In this document: in pieces, positions 47,762 through 58,065 of the stretch
Layout: every line of letters starts with the position of its first letter
How positions within the stretch are numbered: the stretch's first letter is position 1
Assembly (NCBI GenBank): GCA_964019135.1
Contig: CAXHSH010000416.1
Coordinates: 1,173,201 to 1,237,200 of the forward strand
Length of the DNA: 64,000 nucleotides
Direction: 5' to 3'
Source: Arenicola marina
Taxonomy: Eukaryota; Annelida; Polychaeta; Arenicolidae
The notes under the pieces: model-generated
The model's database searches: none
What the model saw: the letters and a program-made list of their open reading frames with translations, nothing else
Told to the model about the DNA's origin: nothing
Translations under genes and position numbers: made by a program

Positions 47762-49447
47762 TAGCCCTGAAGAACCCAGGCCTCGCTACCGCTCGGCCAG
47801 GGTCCTGACTTGGCGCAAGTGCCCCCAGGCAAGCCCGCTTCTCTAGGGGCACAACGGTAACAATGTTAAAATCCTTCGACGTTAGTAGGGAATCGACTGT
47901 AGCTTTTATTATAATGCGGGCGCGTACAATAATAGTGCTTACGCATTCTATATACCTTGTTCTATCTTCTGACATCAAGAAAGTGTGTCAACACTAGATT
48001 GTTCCAGTCATATTTTCGCGAACAAATGTTGGAGCATGCGACTTTTCCCCACCAACCGCCATGTATATGCAGCGCCACCTGGCGAATCCCGCCACCATTT
48101 GAACCATATGTAGCCTGGGTCCCAAACTTTGTAACAGTCAATGACCTGTGAAAGAGGGCGCTGCTGTTGTCGTTAAGTTCAAAGTGAGCGACTGACAAGG
48201 CCCTCTAGCGGAGAGTCATATGCTAACGGAGAGGAGGAACCAACTCGCATTCACAGGTACCGACATCCGCCAAAAACAAATATGGCGGATGGCTGGTCGG
48301 GAACAGTTGTGTGCTCCAACATTTCTTCGCGAAAATATAATCGAAACAACCTAGTGTCGACACACTTTTTTGATCTCAGATGATAGAACAAGGTATATAT
48401 AATACGTTAGCACTATTATTGTACGCGCCCGCATTATAATAAAAGCTACAGTCGATTCCCTACTAACGTCGAAGGATTTTAACATTGTTACCGTTGTGCC
48501 CCTAGAGAAGCGGGCTTGCCTGGGGGCACTTGCGCCAAGGTCCTGACGTGCAGCCTGCAAATCCTCAGCGATTTGAAACCCCTCCACTTTAATCTGACTA
48601 GTATCACTTTGTGGGTGAATACCACGTCCAATCCTTATTATATTTGAATTCTACATACCTTAAACTATCTATTTACGTGTAGTTTGTTTCTTTAAATAAC
48701 TGCTGATGTCCACAATACCGGCGATATTCCGCATTTCAGTTGTAACATGCGCGCAGCCATTCGAAGTGACAAGCGGCAACTTTGTCAACAGATGGCGCTA
48801 CAGGGCGGAAGCGGCAAATTCCCCGGTTTCACCGGTTTACCTCGTACAATTTTACTGGGCGCTCACGCTCGATCCCAAGACGTTTTCGCACATCTCTACA
48901 AGAAAATAAAATGGGTGTCTTCTGGATGTGGCAATCGCGATATAACGAAGACACAAAGATTGCACAGTATAATGCAAGGCTTCATTCAATCTTAGTGTCA
49001 ACATTATGTCGCGATTTCCACATCCAGAAGACACTCATTTTTTTTATTGTGGAGATGCATGACCACGTCTTGGATCGAGCGCGAACGCCTAGCAAAATTG
49101 TATGAGGTAAAACGGTAAAACCGGGGAATATGCCGCTTCCGCTCTGTAGCGCCATCTGTTGACATATTTGCCGCTTGTCACTTCGAATGACTGCGCGCAT
49201 GTTACGAATGAAATGCGGAATATCGCCGGTATTGTGGACATCAGCAGTTCTTTAAAGGAACAAACTATACGTGAATAGATAGTTTAAGGTATGTAGAATT
49301 CAAATATAATAAGGATTGGACGTGGTATTCACCCACAAAGTGATACTAGTCAGATTAAAGTGGAGGGGTTTCAAATCGCTGAGGATTTGCAGGCTGCACT
49401 TCAGGACCCTGGCCGAGCGGTAGCGAGGCCTGGGTTCTTCAGGGCTA
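47762..49447. mobile_element. 948-bp fold-back TIR element carrying a nested insertion
   Basis: Ends are TAGCCCTGAAGAACCCAGG at 47762 and its complement ending at 49447, flanked on both sides by TGTTAACAT (47753-47761 and 49448-49456). The two arms pair for about 450 bases, leaving a loop of only ~45 bases, so nearly the whole element is inverted repeat. The left arm is interrupted at 47810-48538 by copy B of the 729-bp family; without it the length is 948. The 9-base duplication and long TIRs again suggest a Mutator-like non-autonomous element, of a different family. Confidence 0.9.
47810..48538. mobile_element. 729-bp long-TIR element, copy B, nested
   Basis: Same length as copy A at 33911 and differing from it by about five substitutions by eye. 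It is flanked by GGTCCTGAC on both sides (47801-47809 and 48539-48547). The different flanking duplication shows independent insertion, not a segmental duplication. Confidence 0.93.
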
Positions 49448-49456
49448 TGTTAACAT

Positions 49457-50440
49457 TATCTTTCTAAATTGCTTCCGTTGTGTTACATTCATAGTATTGA
49501 TGGGTATTTTGACAAACAGTTTCATGAGAACCACAAAATAGACCAGTACTGTGACTGTTCCATTTCCACAGAGTGAGCTAGCTTACATGTACTTATCGGC
49601 TTACCGGTATAATGATCTGGATCTAAGTTAAACTTGTGCGGCAAACTTAATATCCAAAGAAGTATATACATGAAGCACAGTTGACTTCAGTCATACCTCA
49701 GTTTAACGGGTCCTTTCAAATATGCTAGCAAAAATAGATAATCTATGCTTCCTCTTTAATTAAGCCTTAATTTATAAAACAAATTTTTTTTAGATTTTTA
49801 TAGGTGGCCACTTGTGTTGATATTATTAATTTGTAAAGCTGATGTGTCTACGTTCAGCTTACTGATAGCTTTAGTTCTGTATAAATCTTTAATTGTAATA
49901 TTTCCTTTTGATTTTGATTAATTAAATTACACTTTCTTTTGATACTTTTGACATAAACACACAAGGAAGCAAAAATGATTGAAAAATGGTGGCATCTTTA
50001 AATATGTGAGTGATTTAACCTGTTGTGTGCTGTGTGAATGATTAACTCTCAGGGAGTAGTGGTGAATTTCCACAAAACCTGAACGCGAGACGGTTAGCTC
50101 CTGACATTAACATTGATTAAGGGTCCAGGGAGGTGAAAGTCCCCCCAATGGACAACATAGGCGACATAGTTTAAGGCGGTAAGGCTACATGTCGGATTGA
50201 GCAAATAAATAACAGGAAAGTACGCAACGGTTCAAGAGTTATATGTGATCACCCACCACGTTCTAGCTCTAGCGGCTAATACCGTTACATAGAAGCTCGT
50301 AAAAACTTTTCGGTGTCACAAGTGTCAGAGGTGTCAGGATGCTTTAAAATTATTGCATCCTGCGATCGAACAAGGGTGATCACATAGTTAATATTAAACT
50401 AGTTAAGAAAGCTCAATCTATAAGGAACAGTACCAACCAA
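49457..50440. other. AT-rich stretch upstream of the gypsy remnant
   Basis: No gene seen. The last ~250 bases may be the untranslated leader of the gag-like region; no LTR start could be fixed. Confidence 0.35.
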
Positions 50441-50448
50441 ACCATTAA

Positions 50449-53037
50449 ATGAAGGTCAAAGGTAGCAGGAACAAAACACATACGACAGAGAAGCTTGATG
50501 CAGCATTTGCATTGCGAGATCTCAAAGACTTGCCTGCTCAACAAGAAGGGGCAACGGTCAAAGACACAATGTTCTCACAAGGACAGAGGTCAACTGCAGC
50601 AGTCAACCAGGGCGCAGATGGCGATGCTTCGGCTTGCTCTGAAGCCGACGTCGGGCGTGTTCCGTTGAATGCAGTACAGTTAGAGTAGTTTATAGAAGTA
50701 TGTATGCAGCACCGGGAAGATTTGCAGGACGTCTACAGACTAACGGCCCCACTGATAGCACTAATCAATGCTGGATAGTTCTACTTGTGAATGAAGAATG
50801 TCAGCATTGCTTCCACAAGCTATCACGGCAGCTTAGTGGGATTGCCCCGCCCCCCCCCCCCAACTGAATTTATCTGCGACAATCGGTGAAAGCCACAGCA
50901 ACTGGAGGCCAACGCATATACAACAGACTGAGCAACCTGACTACCCGCCAAGGGTCCCCGTCGCGACATGGGCAACGAGGCAATGACGAGAGCATAGAGT
51001 CCGACTATAGTGATGACCTCTCCTATGGCCGCCACACAGCTTGAAGGCAGCGCATGGAAACCTTTAACGTCAAGATCCCAGTTTTCACAGGGCGTGAATT
51101 GTGGAACGTCGTGTATAAACGTTTTGTGGAGCAGGCGGACAGAAGGCAGTGGAATGAGGAGGAGCGACTCGATGAATTACTGACACAAATGCAAGGCACA
51201 GCTGGCGACTTTGTTTTTGGTCAGCTGCCAAAACAAGTACGCTCACAGTATAAATCACTAGTCAAAGAATTGAATTGAATCGAAATTCAGTCGGAGGACC
51301 CAGCTTCCAAATGAAAGTGTTGAAGACTATGCAGCAGCCCTCAAAGGCGGCCTGTATGACAAAGCCTGCCCCACCAGAGACAGACAAGTACGGACCAAAG
51401 ACATGCTCAGGAAATTCTTAGATGGTCTCCTTGACGACCAAGGACGCTTTCAGATCGAATACATCAAAGAGCCCCCAACCATCGAAGAGGCTGTGTATGA
51501 AGTTGTGAATGTTGCAGATACAAAGAAGAAGGCAATTACTGATCAATCGATGGAGAAGGGGTTGAAGATATCTACACGCATGGTGAAGCCGTCTAATGAT
51601 GACAGTTATGATGAGAGTGACAGTGAGCCAGCGGTTATCGCTGCCGTGCAGGAGAGATAGAGGCCGCAGGAGAAACAAGGAGAAAAGGAAAAGAAAACAC
51701 CAAACCCGGGACATAATGGGGACAGGAGCAGACCTGCTCCATTATCACTTGAGGAGCAGTTGAAGATATTGCAGCAACGGACTGCAGAGCTAGAAATGCA
51801 GAACACTCAACTGCACACTAGGCCTGTGTATAATAAGAAACAGACCGGACTAAACAGCAACTGCTGCTACAGGTGCGGTCCATCGGGACATTTTGACAGA
51901 CATTGTCCCAATGCTCAGGCTTCACAATACTTCCAGAGCAGACCCCCGCCCCAACAAATTACCAGATTTGGGCAACCTGCCGTACAACCCCGACCTACGC
52001 AGGAGTTAAACTAGCTGTCTCCGATCTTGTCAGCCAAATACCGGATGTAGAGACAGACCAGGCTGAAGATGCTGTGAGAAGAGAGACCCCCAGTTATAAT
52101 GAAGTATATGTACAAGGGGCTATACAAGGAGTCTCAGTCACATTTACAATTGACACAAGTGCCGCGAAAACGGTTGTGTCTCGGGAAGTCTACAACCAGA
52201 TGAAGTATGCTGTCAAGCCTTCATTGAGGAAAACCCGGCCACTCAACGGGGCTGGAGGAAACAAGATTAAGGAGCTGGGAAAAGGCCTGTTAAATTACAG
52301 CTAGGACCCCTACCACTCAAGCAGGCAATTATTGTGGCCGATATTACAGACCAGTGCTTATTGGGAGCCGAAATTCTGTTGGGCGATGCAGGTGGACCAG
52401 CAGATATCCTGCTGGTCCACTTGCAAGAATCTCATCAGACTGCATGATGTGGACATCCCTTGTGAGTCAGTGGGCTCACGTATAAAAAGGTGTGTGCTTC
52501 AGGAATTCACGAATACCTGGCTATGCAGAAGCAATGATTGAGGTCAGCGTGGACCAAGATGGCTGTGCTCTGGTGGAAGGTAGATATTTCCTAGTTGAAC
52601 CCGCAGAAACGTTCTCAAAAAGGTATCCCCTAATAGTGGCCAGAACTTTGCTCAATGTTAATAGCCAAGCACAGACTATGCTGAGGATAATGAATCTTTC
52701 AAAGCTCCTGCTACAGTCCAACAAGGAACCTTAATTGGAGGAGCAGAATTTTATCATATGAAGTGGAGAGTGAAACAGAAATGACAGACAACCAACAAAT
52801 CCGACGTATTCAACTACAAGGGACACATGGGAATATTAGTAAACCCCCATTCCTGCGTAAGACGCCCACATAAATACCTGAACATCTACAGGTTATGTAT
52901 CGCCAGGCAGCTAAGGACACTCAAAGTCACAGCGACGGATCATTTAAGAACTGCTCACCAAACATCAAGACGTATTCTCCAAGGACGAACATGATTTGGG
53001 TTTACAGACCTTGCTGAGCATGCCATTGACACAGGTG
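50449..53037 (+). pseudogene. Decayed gypsy-type gag and protease region
   Basis: Pieces in several frames follow the order of a Ty3/gypsy gag-pol. A leader frame is at 50449-50688. Gag-like frames follow at 51054-51278 (RQWNEEERLDELLTQMQGTA) and 51403-51660. A CCHC knuckle (CYRCGPSGHFDRHC) lies at about 51867-51908. A retroviral-type aspartic protease is at about 52100-52280, where the active-site motif reads DTSA instead of DTGA. Linker pieces reach 52740. The last recognisable codons, near 52990-53037, read GFTDLAEHAIDTGDA, which in this family sits just before the reverse transcriptase. RT, RNase H and integrase are absent. At least five frameshifts or stops make it inactive. Confidence 0.8.
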
Positions 53038-53039
53038 AT

Positions 53040-53310
53040 GCTGTTGAGCCCTCAAATGTAACAATTTCCCTCTAATGTAATAACCCGCAAATGTAACAAC
53101 TTTTTTCCCTCTAATGTAACAAAACCTGCAAATGTTGTAACTTTTTTCCCGCAAATGTAACATCGCCTTCAAATGTAACAACAAATTTCCCTCAAATGTA
53201 ATAAAACCTCAACCGCAAATGTAAAACTTGTTTTCCCTCTAATGTAGTAAACTTTGTCAACCACAATTGTAACAACCATTTTTCCCTCTAATGTAACAAT
53301 TTCCAAATCC
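53040..53310. repeat. Degenerate minisatellite of AATGTAACAA words
   Basis: CTCTAATGTAACAA and GCAAATGTAACAA alternate with TTTTTTCCC spacers about every 25-30 bases. It begins exactly where the gypsy similarity ends. Confidence 0.8.
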
Positions 53311-54480
53311 GATTTAAAAGTGCTCCGGAAACAAATACTTAACAGATGTACAGTAAAGCTTCTCTATTCTAAGCCCAGACTTACACAAAATCGATCGGGT
53401 TTGAGAGGTGGTCGGGCAGAGAGATGTATTCACTGTATTCATTTATGTCTACGCGCATGCGCTAAGACGTGTCCGAATGGCTGGACTGATCCAAATGATG
53501 ATTTTGTTCATTGCTTGTGTTTTTCGATACTCGGTTATCGGCCGCACATGGCTCTGCATCGCACGACGAAGTGTCGCTAAAATGTGGTGGACGTTGAATG
53601 GTGGACCGGCCTTTTACTATGTTTTAAACCTATAATTCGGCCCACATTTCCAAAAAAGATTCTGTCTATTAGAGGAATGCAAAAACCCAAAATAGAACTT
53701 CAAATGCATTTTAAGGTTTGGAGGCCTTTGTGTATGGTTATTTCAGCGATGAGCTCACGCGTCCGTAATCCATAGTGAGTGACTACTCGTTTTCTTAATT
53801 TTTCTCCAAGATACATCCGCCAAGGACTTTATGTTGAAAATTATACAAGCAGAAATCGAAGAGTCGTTGACAATGGGACTATTGTAACTATAGGTTAATT
53901 GTCGCTCTCGGCTGTTACCAAATTGGAGCAATCTATTTGAATATATAGAACATTTGAATGAGCGAACGTTTCTATGAGAACAAGAGTGGATGGGGTTCGA
54001 TTCCACATATGAAACTCTGAATAAACTCTGCAACCTGCATATCTGGTCTCAGGAAATATTATATTTACGCCTGATGAGATGTATGTCTTTTGAGTCCGCC
54101 AAATATAATTAATAAAATAAGGGAGCTAAAATTGTTGCGATACATTGATTAATTCAGAAGGCAGCAAAAATATATTCAACTAACGACGAAAAATAATGTA
54201 ACAAAAGCTCTTTATTGTTAATGCAAACATCACGCTGATATACCAACAACGCCCCCCCCCCCCCCCCCTCTAACGGGTTCCAATACACCATGCAGCTTAA
54301 GCTATCGATTTGCACAGTTCCCAAACAAAAAAAGCTCCCTTGGGCTTTAAAATACACTAAATATCACGCACATTCCAACACATGTAAGTCATACAGTATC
54401 TTGCACAATGTTACCATACTATACTATCACAACAACTATTCTTACACATGTGCCTCTGTCAATATTTTGCAAAAGTACTC
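53311..54480. other. Non-coding stretch
   Basis: Short frames at 53254-53775 lack domains. A C run lies at 54252-54269. It may hold 3' sequence of the minus-strand gene that ends at 54481. Confidence 0.4.
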
Positions 54481-56304
54481 TTACTTTACCCAATACACAC
54501 GAGTGATACTGAACCAATTGAAACCCTGGTCCGCGAGTTCCAGCCAAGCATTGATCCAGTTTGAATGATTAAGACGTGATTTAATTACACGAGCAACTCC
54601 ACTATTTTTGCCGCATGTCCTAATTATTTGACGAACGGAAACGCATTTTCTGGTGGTGAAACGTCTTTGCAAACGGAGACGCTGCAACACCGCATAAGAT
54701 AGATGAAGTAGAGGGGCTGGTACACTGCCCGTGGCAACATCCATAATCGCTTTAAAGCCCGAGCAAACACATTTTAATCTCTGTATGGAACTGATATCCA
54801 TACTGGCACACAGCTGAAAGATAATGAGTGTAACTTCCATAGGCAAACACCAGAAGGATTCGCTACATAGGCGCGTATGATCCGATGGCAAATCTTCACT
54901 GACGTATGATCCGACGTCTTCTTCATGATCACTTTCCGGTTGGTTTATTTGACTGCTTTCTTGTAATATGTCCCTCACCGCGTTGTCATTTCTTGATAGT
55001 GAGACATAGTGTTCGCCGCGAAGCTCTGCGAAATGACCGAGGACGATAAAGGGAATATCCGTTCTATACGTAGTGTCCCCCCCGGGGCTTATCAAGGTGG
55101 TCCCGCCTTGAATGGTTGAAATGACAATTATCTGAATATTGAATATTTCAGATAAAGCCTGCAGAGTCAAGTGATCCCCATATGCACTTTCGCCCGACAT
55201 ATGTGACAGATATGTGTCGCGATTCAAAGTTACAAAATTTCCCCAAGGGTCAACGCCACGTCCGAGACTGTCATGGTTACTCATATACCTGACAGCTTCC
55301 TGTCGTAACGCCAACGGGGACCTATAAAAACCAATACCTTGGAGTTGGTGAGCAATTGCGGCAAATTGGCAGCTGCCGTCACCAGGCGGATCGTAAACGA
55401 CAGGTAAACCAAACGTTTGTATCTCTGCCGCTCTGTCGGCATGGGTCATGGGAATGTAATATTTGGAACGATGGGCACGGCATAGGTTGATCTTCTTACG
55501 TCTTGTCACCTGTTTCTGCCTATGAAGCGTCACAGCACTTATGTCACGGACAGACATCCAACTTTCCGTCGGCCGTGAAGCGTTATTCGGCCAATAATAC
55601 AGGACCTTATACATAAAGCGATCGAGATTTCTTTCAAGGATTCGGCCCTTCAGGATCACCATCTTCTTTGTTCCCTTGCCACTGCTCCGTCGTAATCTAA
55701 CTAGCACTCTCTCCCCGTCTTCAAATGTTGGTGTCGCTAATTTTCTAGCCTGTGATTGGACACTTCGTTGATTGATTCTCCGAGTAGCTTCCTCTGCCTT
55801 GTCCCGAATGCAAGATGTGCTCAAGGAAGTTTTGCTGGCCGGTGCTTTGCGCCCATAGTATACTTCAAATGGTGTTTGCCACCCCAAACACTCTTTGGGA
55901 GCATGGTTCAAGCAGTGTTGATATCGCTCTAATGATCTGACCCAGTTGACACCAAGGCGTTTACCTGACAATAGGTCAAACATAATTCTGCGTTTCAACG
56001 ACCTGTTTGACCGCTCGACTTTCCCCTGTGACTCGGGATGATACGGTCGTGATCGCAGATGCTTGATACCTTTGCGCCGAAACAGAAGCTTGACATCTCC
56101 GTAAAATTCTTTCCCCTGATCGCTCTGAACAATCTCAGGAACACCATAGTCCTCGAAGACAGTCATCGGAGGAATGGCTAGCGAGTAGACGTGTTGGGGC
56201 GAGCGGTCAAGTAACGCCAATTTTAACGCTTTTTGAGCGCCATTCTCTATTAAATATACCAACAGTGTCACAGACTGACGTTTGGAGATTGTGAAGACGA
56301 ACAT
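54481..56304 (-). CDS. Integrase core - OTU protease - F-box fusion protein (C-terminal part)
   Basis: A 607-codon open frame. Residues ~45-160 are the second half of a retroviral-type integrase core, with catalytic Asp62 in VQSDQGKEF and Glu97 in GKVERSNRS, as in metazoan KRBA2-like integrase proteins. Residues ~190-262 form a basic beta-rich segment like the integrase C-terminal domain. Residues ~303-437 match an OTU cysteine protease: Cys312 in GDGSCQFAAIAHQL, a conserved AYGDHLTLQALSEIF block, and His432 in GEHYVSL. Residues ~485-525 resemble an F-box (LPMEVTLIIF...LKCVCSGFKAI). Together these would pair DNA integration with removal and attachment of ubiquitin. The first ~30 residues read poorly, probably because the frame is disturbed next to the inserted retrotransposon. 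The rest of the integrase lies at 61900-62503 on the same strand. Confidence 0.8.
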   Translation of the reverse strand: MFVFTISKRQSVTLLVYLIENGAQKALKLALLDRSPQHVYSLAIPPMTVFEDYGVPEIVQSDQGKEFYGDVKLLFRRKGIKHLRSRPYHPESQGKVERSNRSLKRRIMFDLLSGKRLGVNWVRSLERYQHCLNHAPKECLGWQTPFEVYYGRKAPASKTSLSTSCIRDKAEEATRRINQRSVQSQARKLATPTFEDGERVLVRLRRSSGKGTKKMVILKGRILERNLDRFMYKVLYYWPNNASRPTESWMSVRDISAVTLHRQKQVTRRKKINLCRAHRSKYYIPMTHADRAAEIQTFGLPVVYDPPGDGSCQFAAIAHQLQGIGFYRSPLALRQEAVRYMSNHDSLGRGVDPWGNFVTLNRDTYLSHMSGESAYGDHLTLQALSEIFNIQIIVISTIQGGTTLISPGGDTTYRTDIPFIVLGHFAELRGEHYVSLSRNDNAVRDILQESSQINQPESDHEEDVGSYVSEDLPSDHTRLCSESFWCLPMEVTLIIFQLCASMDISSIQRLKCVCSGFKAIMDVATGSVPAPLLHLSYAVLQRLRLQRRFTTRKCVSVRQIIRTCGKNSGVARVIKSRLNHSNWINAWLELADQGFNWFSITRVYWVK

Positions 56305-56334
56305 TAAGTTGCTTTGAGATACGTTGTTCCCTCG

Positions 56335-57561
56335 ATGGACATGGATAATAGTTCTGCATCCAGCCTGGACGATGAGTCATACCCGCCATTACCGCCCGCA
56401 GGTGAGAGGGAGGCCGCCATGTGGCAGCTCCTGCATTCAGTGAACCGTAAAATGGATACCCTGCACAACGAAAGTGCCGTGATGCGTAACGACCTCTATG
56501 ACTCGGGAGGGGTTATTGAAAGACTAAATGCAGTTGAAGATTTACCAGCTGCTAATGCAGAATTGAATACAGAATTATCACGAGTAAGGTACGAACTAAG
56601 ACTGGTCAAAGAACTCGTGTTACGACAGCACGACACCATGACACACCTCCAGGAACGGGTCCTCGATCTGACCGCGAGATCAATGAGGGAAAACATTTTA
56701 ATTCATGGAAGAACTGAAAGCGCAGACGAAAACCCAGAAGCCATAGTGCGGGCCGCCTTGGAAGACATGAAGATTCCGGACGCGTCCACAATCCCTATTG
56801 ATAGGGCCCACCGCCTCGGCGGCACGGTCGGCAGGTCGCCACGTCCAATAGTGGCCAAGCTTACACGTGCGGCCGACGCCGATAGAATATTGAATGTTGG
56901 CCGAAAGTCCAAACAACCCACCCAACGACCCACGATTACGCCTCAGACCCCCCGGGAGTTACTGGAACAGCGTCGCGCTCTCTTCACTGAGGCCGATCGC
57001 ATCAAGCGATCTGATCCTAGTGCAAAATCAAGAGTGGTCAACCACACATTATACGTGAACAACGAACGTCGTCAGCACCCACTGTTGCCCCCCCACCCTC
57101 GCGACATCCTGACCATGTCGCCCACCGACCAAGCTGAAGTTGGCAAAGTGTCCATTATTCAGGGCAAACTGACCAGTGATGGGCCGTTCCAGACTACAGC
57201 CTTCGTTGCGGCCACCGACTCAATCGACTCAGCCAGGATGGCATACAAGAAACTTATGCTCCACCCCGACTGTTTCGGTGCTGCTCACAGAGTTGCCGTG
57301 TCACGACTACACTCTTCCCCGAGCGAGGCAGTGACGGAGTACACACAGGATGACAATGCATTCGGGGCAAGCCACTGCGTCGCCAAGCACCTCCAAAAGA
57401 AATATCCATCCGCCCATAACTTAACTGTCTTCATTACGACCAACATGCCCCTACTGAGAAACTCATCCGATGCCATCCAAGCCGCGGTGGACGATGTGAT
57501 GACTCTATGGGACAAAATGTCCAACTTACAAATAGCGCCAAAGAACAATCGATCCGCGTGA
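56335..57561 (+). CDS. CR1-group ORF1 protein: coiled coil, RRM-like domain, IMPACT-like tail
   Basis: About 408 codons from the ATG at 56335, chosen over the non-ATG codon at 56314. Residues ~60-110 have heptad-like Leu/Val spacing fitting a coiled coil. RSMRENILIHG to IVAKLTRAADADRIL is the LINE ORF1 (Transposase_22) RRM-like nucleic-acid-binding region. A basic, proline-rich linker follows. The last ~150 residues have a separate domain: FQTTAFVAATDSIDSARMAY, then GAAHRVAVSRL, then DDNAFGASHCVAKHLQ. This order resembles the IMPACT/YigZ family (FxAh..., AtHn.yAyr, DDGE..aG..il), although key residues differ. ORF1 proteins normally coat the RNA and act as chaperones. The frame is intact and ends about 500 bases before ORF2. 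Confidence 0.75.
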   Translation: MDMDNSSASSLDDESYPPLPPAGEREAAMWQLLHSVNRKMDTLHNESAVMRNDLYDSGGVIERLNAVEDLPAANAELNTELSRVRYELRLVKELVLRQHDTMTHLQERVLDLTARSMRENILIHGRTESADENPEAIVRAALEDMKIPDASTIPIDRAHRLGGTVGRSPRPIVAKLTRAADADRILNVGRKSKQPTQRPTITPQTPRELLEQRRALFTEADRIKRSDPSAKSRVVNHTLYVNNERRQHPLLPPHPRDILTMSPTDQAEVGKVSIIQGKLTSDGPFQTTAFVAATDSIDSARMAYKKLMLHPDCFGAAHRVAVSRLHSSPSEAVTEYTQDDNAFGASHCVAKHLQKKYPSAHNLTVFITTNMPLLRNSSDAIQAAVDDVMTLWDKMSNLQIAPKNNRSA

Positions 57562-58065
57562 AATACCCACATCTCTCAACTCTGCCAGAATTGCTATTCA
57601 TGAGCAAATTTTGTTTGGGTTGAGCGGATCAACTTGGTCTTTCTTTTTGGCGCCTGCCCTTTTATTTGAACTCAGCCAGGTTCAATCTCAGTGCGACGGT
57701 AACGAGGAGTTATACTGAGGCTGAGCACGGCCCTTTGTTTATGTTATTGTTGTGGCCGGTGATTGCACTTTTATGTTTATGTTGGTTCATTACAGCGTAA
57801 TTAACTTTGTTCTAATAATGATTGGCCTAAACGTCCCATCACGTCTGACAACTTAATATGTCCTTGCGCATATTCTTGATGTGCACTCATTGCACACCTC
57901 GTGCCATCCTTCTTATCATACTCATGTCGATGAAGCCTGAAATTTGTTCATGTTCCGGTGATACCTGTATATTACTTGTATTTGTCCCTGATCCAAGAGC
58001 CCAATATGTACCCATTGCCCTGATTAGTCCTGGTAAAACCGTAAACGAACTAATATTTGATAGCT

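Noticed and set aside
48706-49200. Frames such as MRAAIRSDKRQLCQQMALQ on both strands
   Set aside because: They are the same sequence read from the two arms of the fold-back element.
54154-54357. Minus-strand frame across a C run
   Set aside because: Glycine run comes from the homopolymer and no domain is present.
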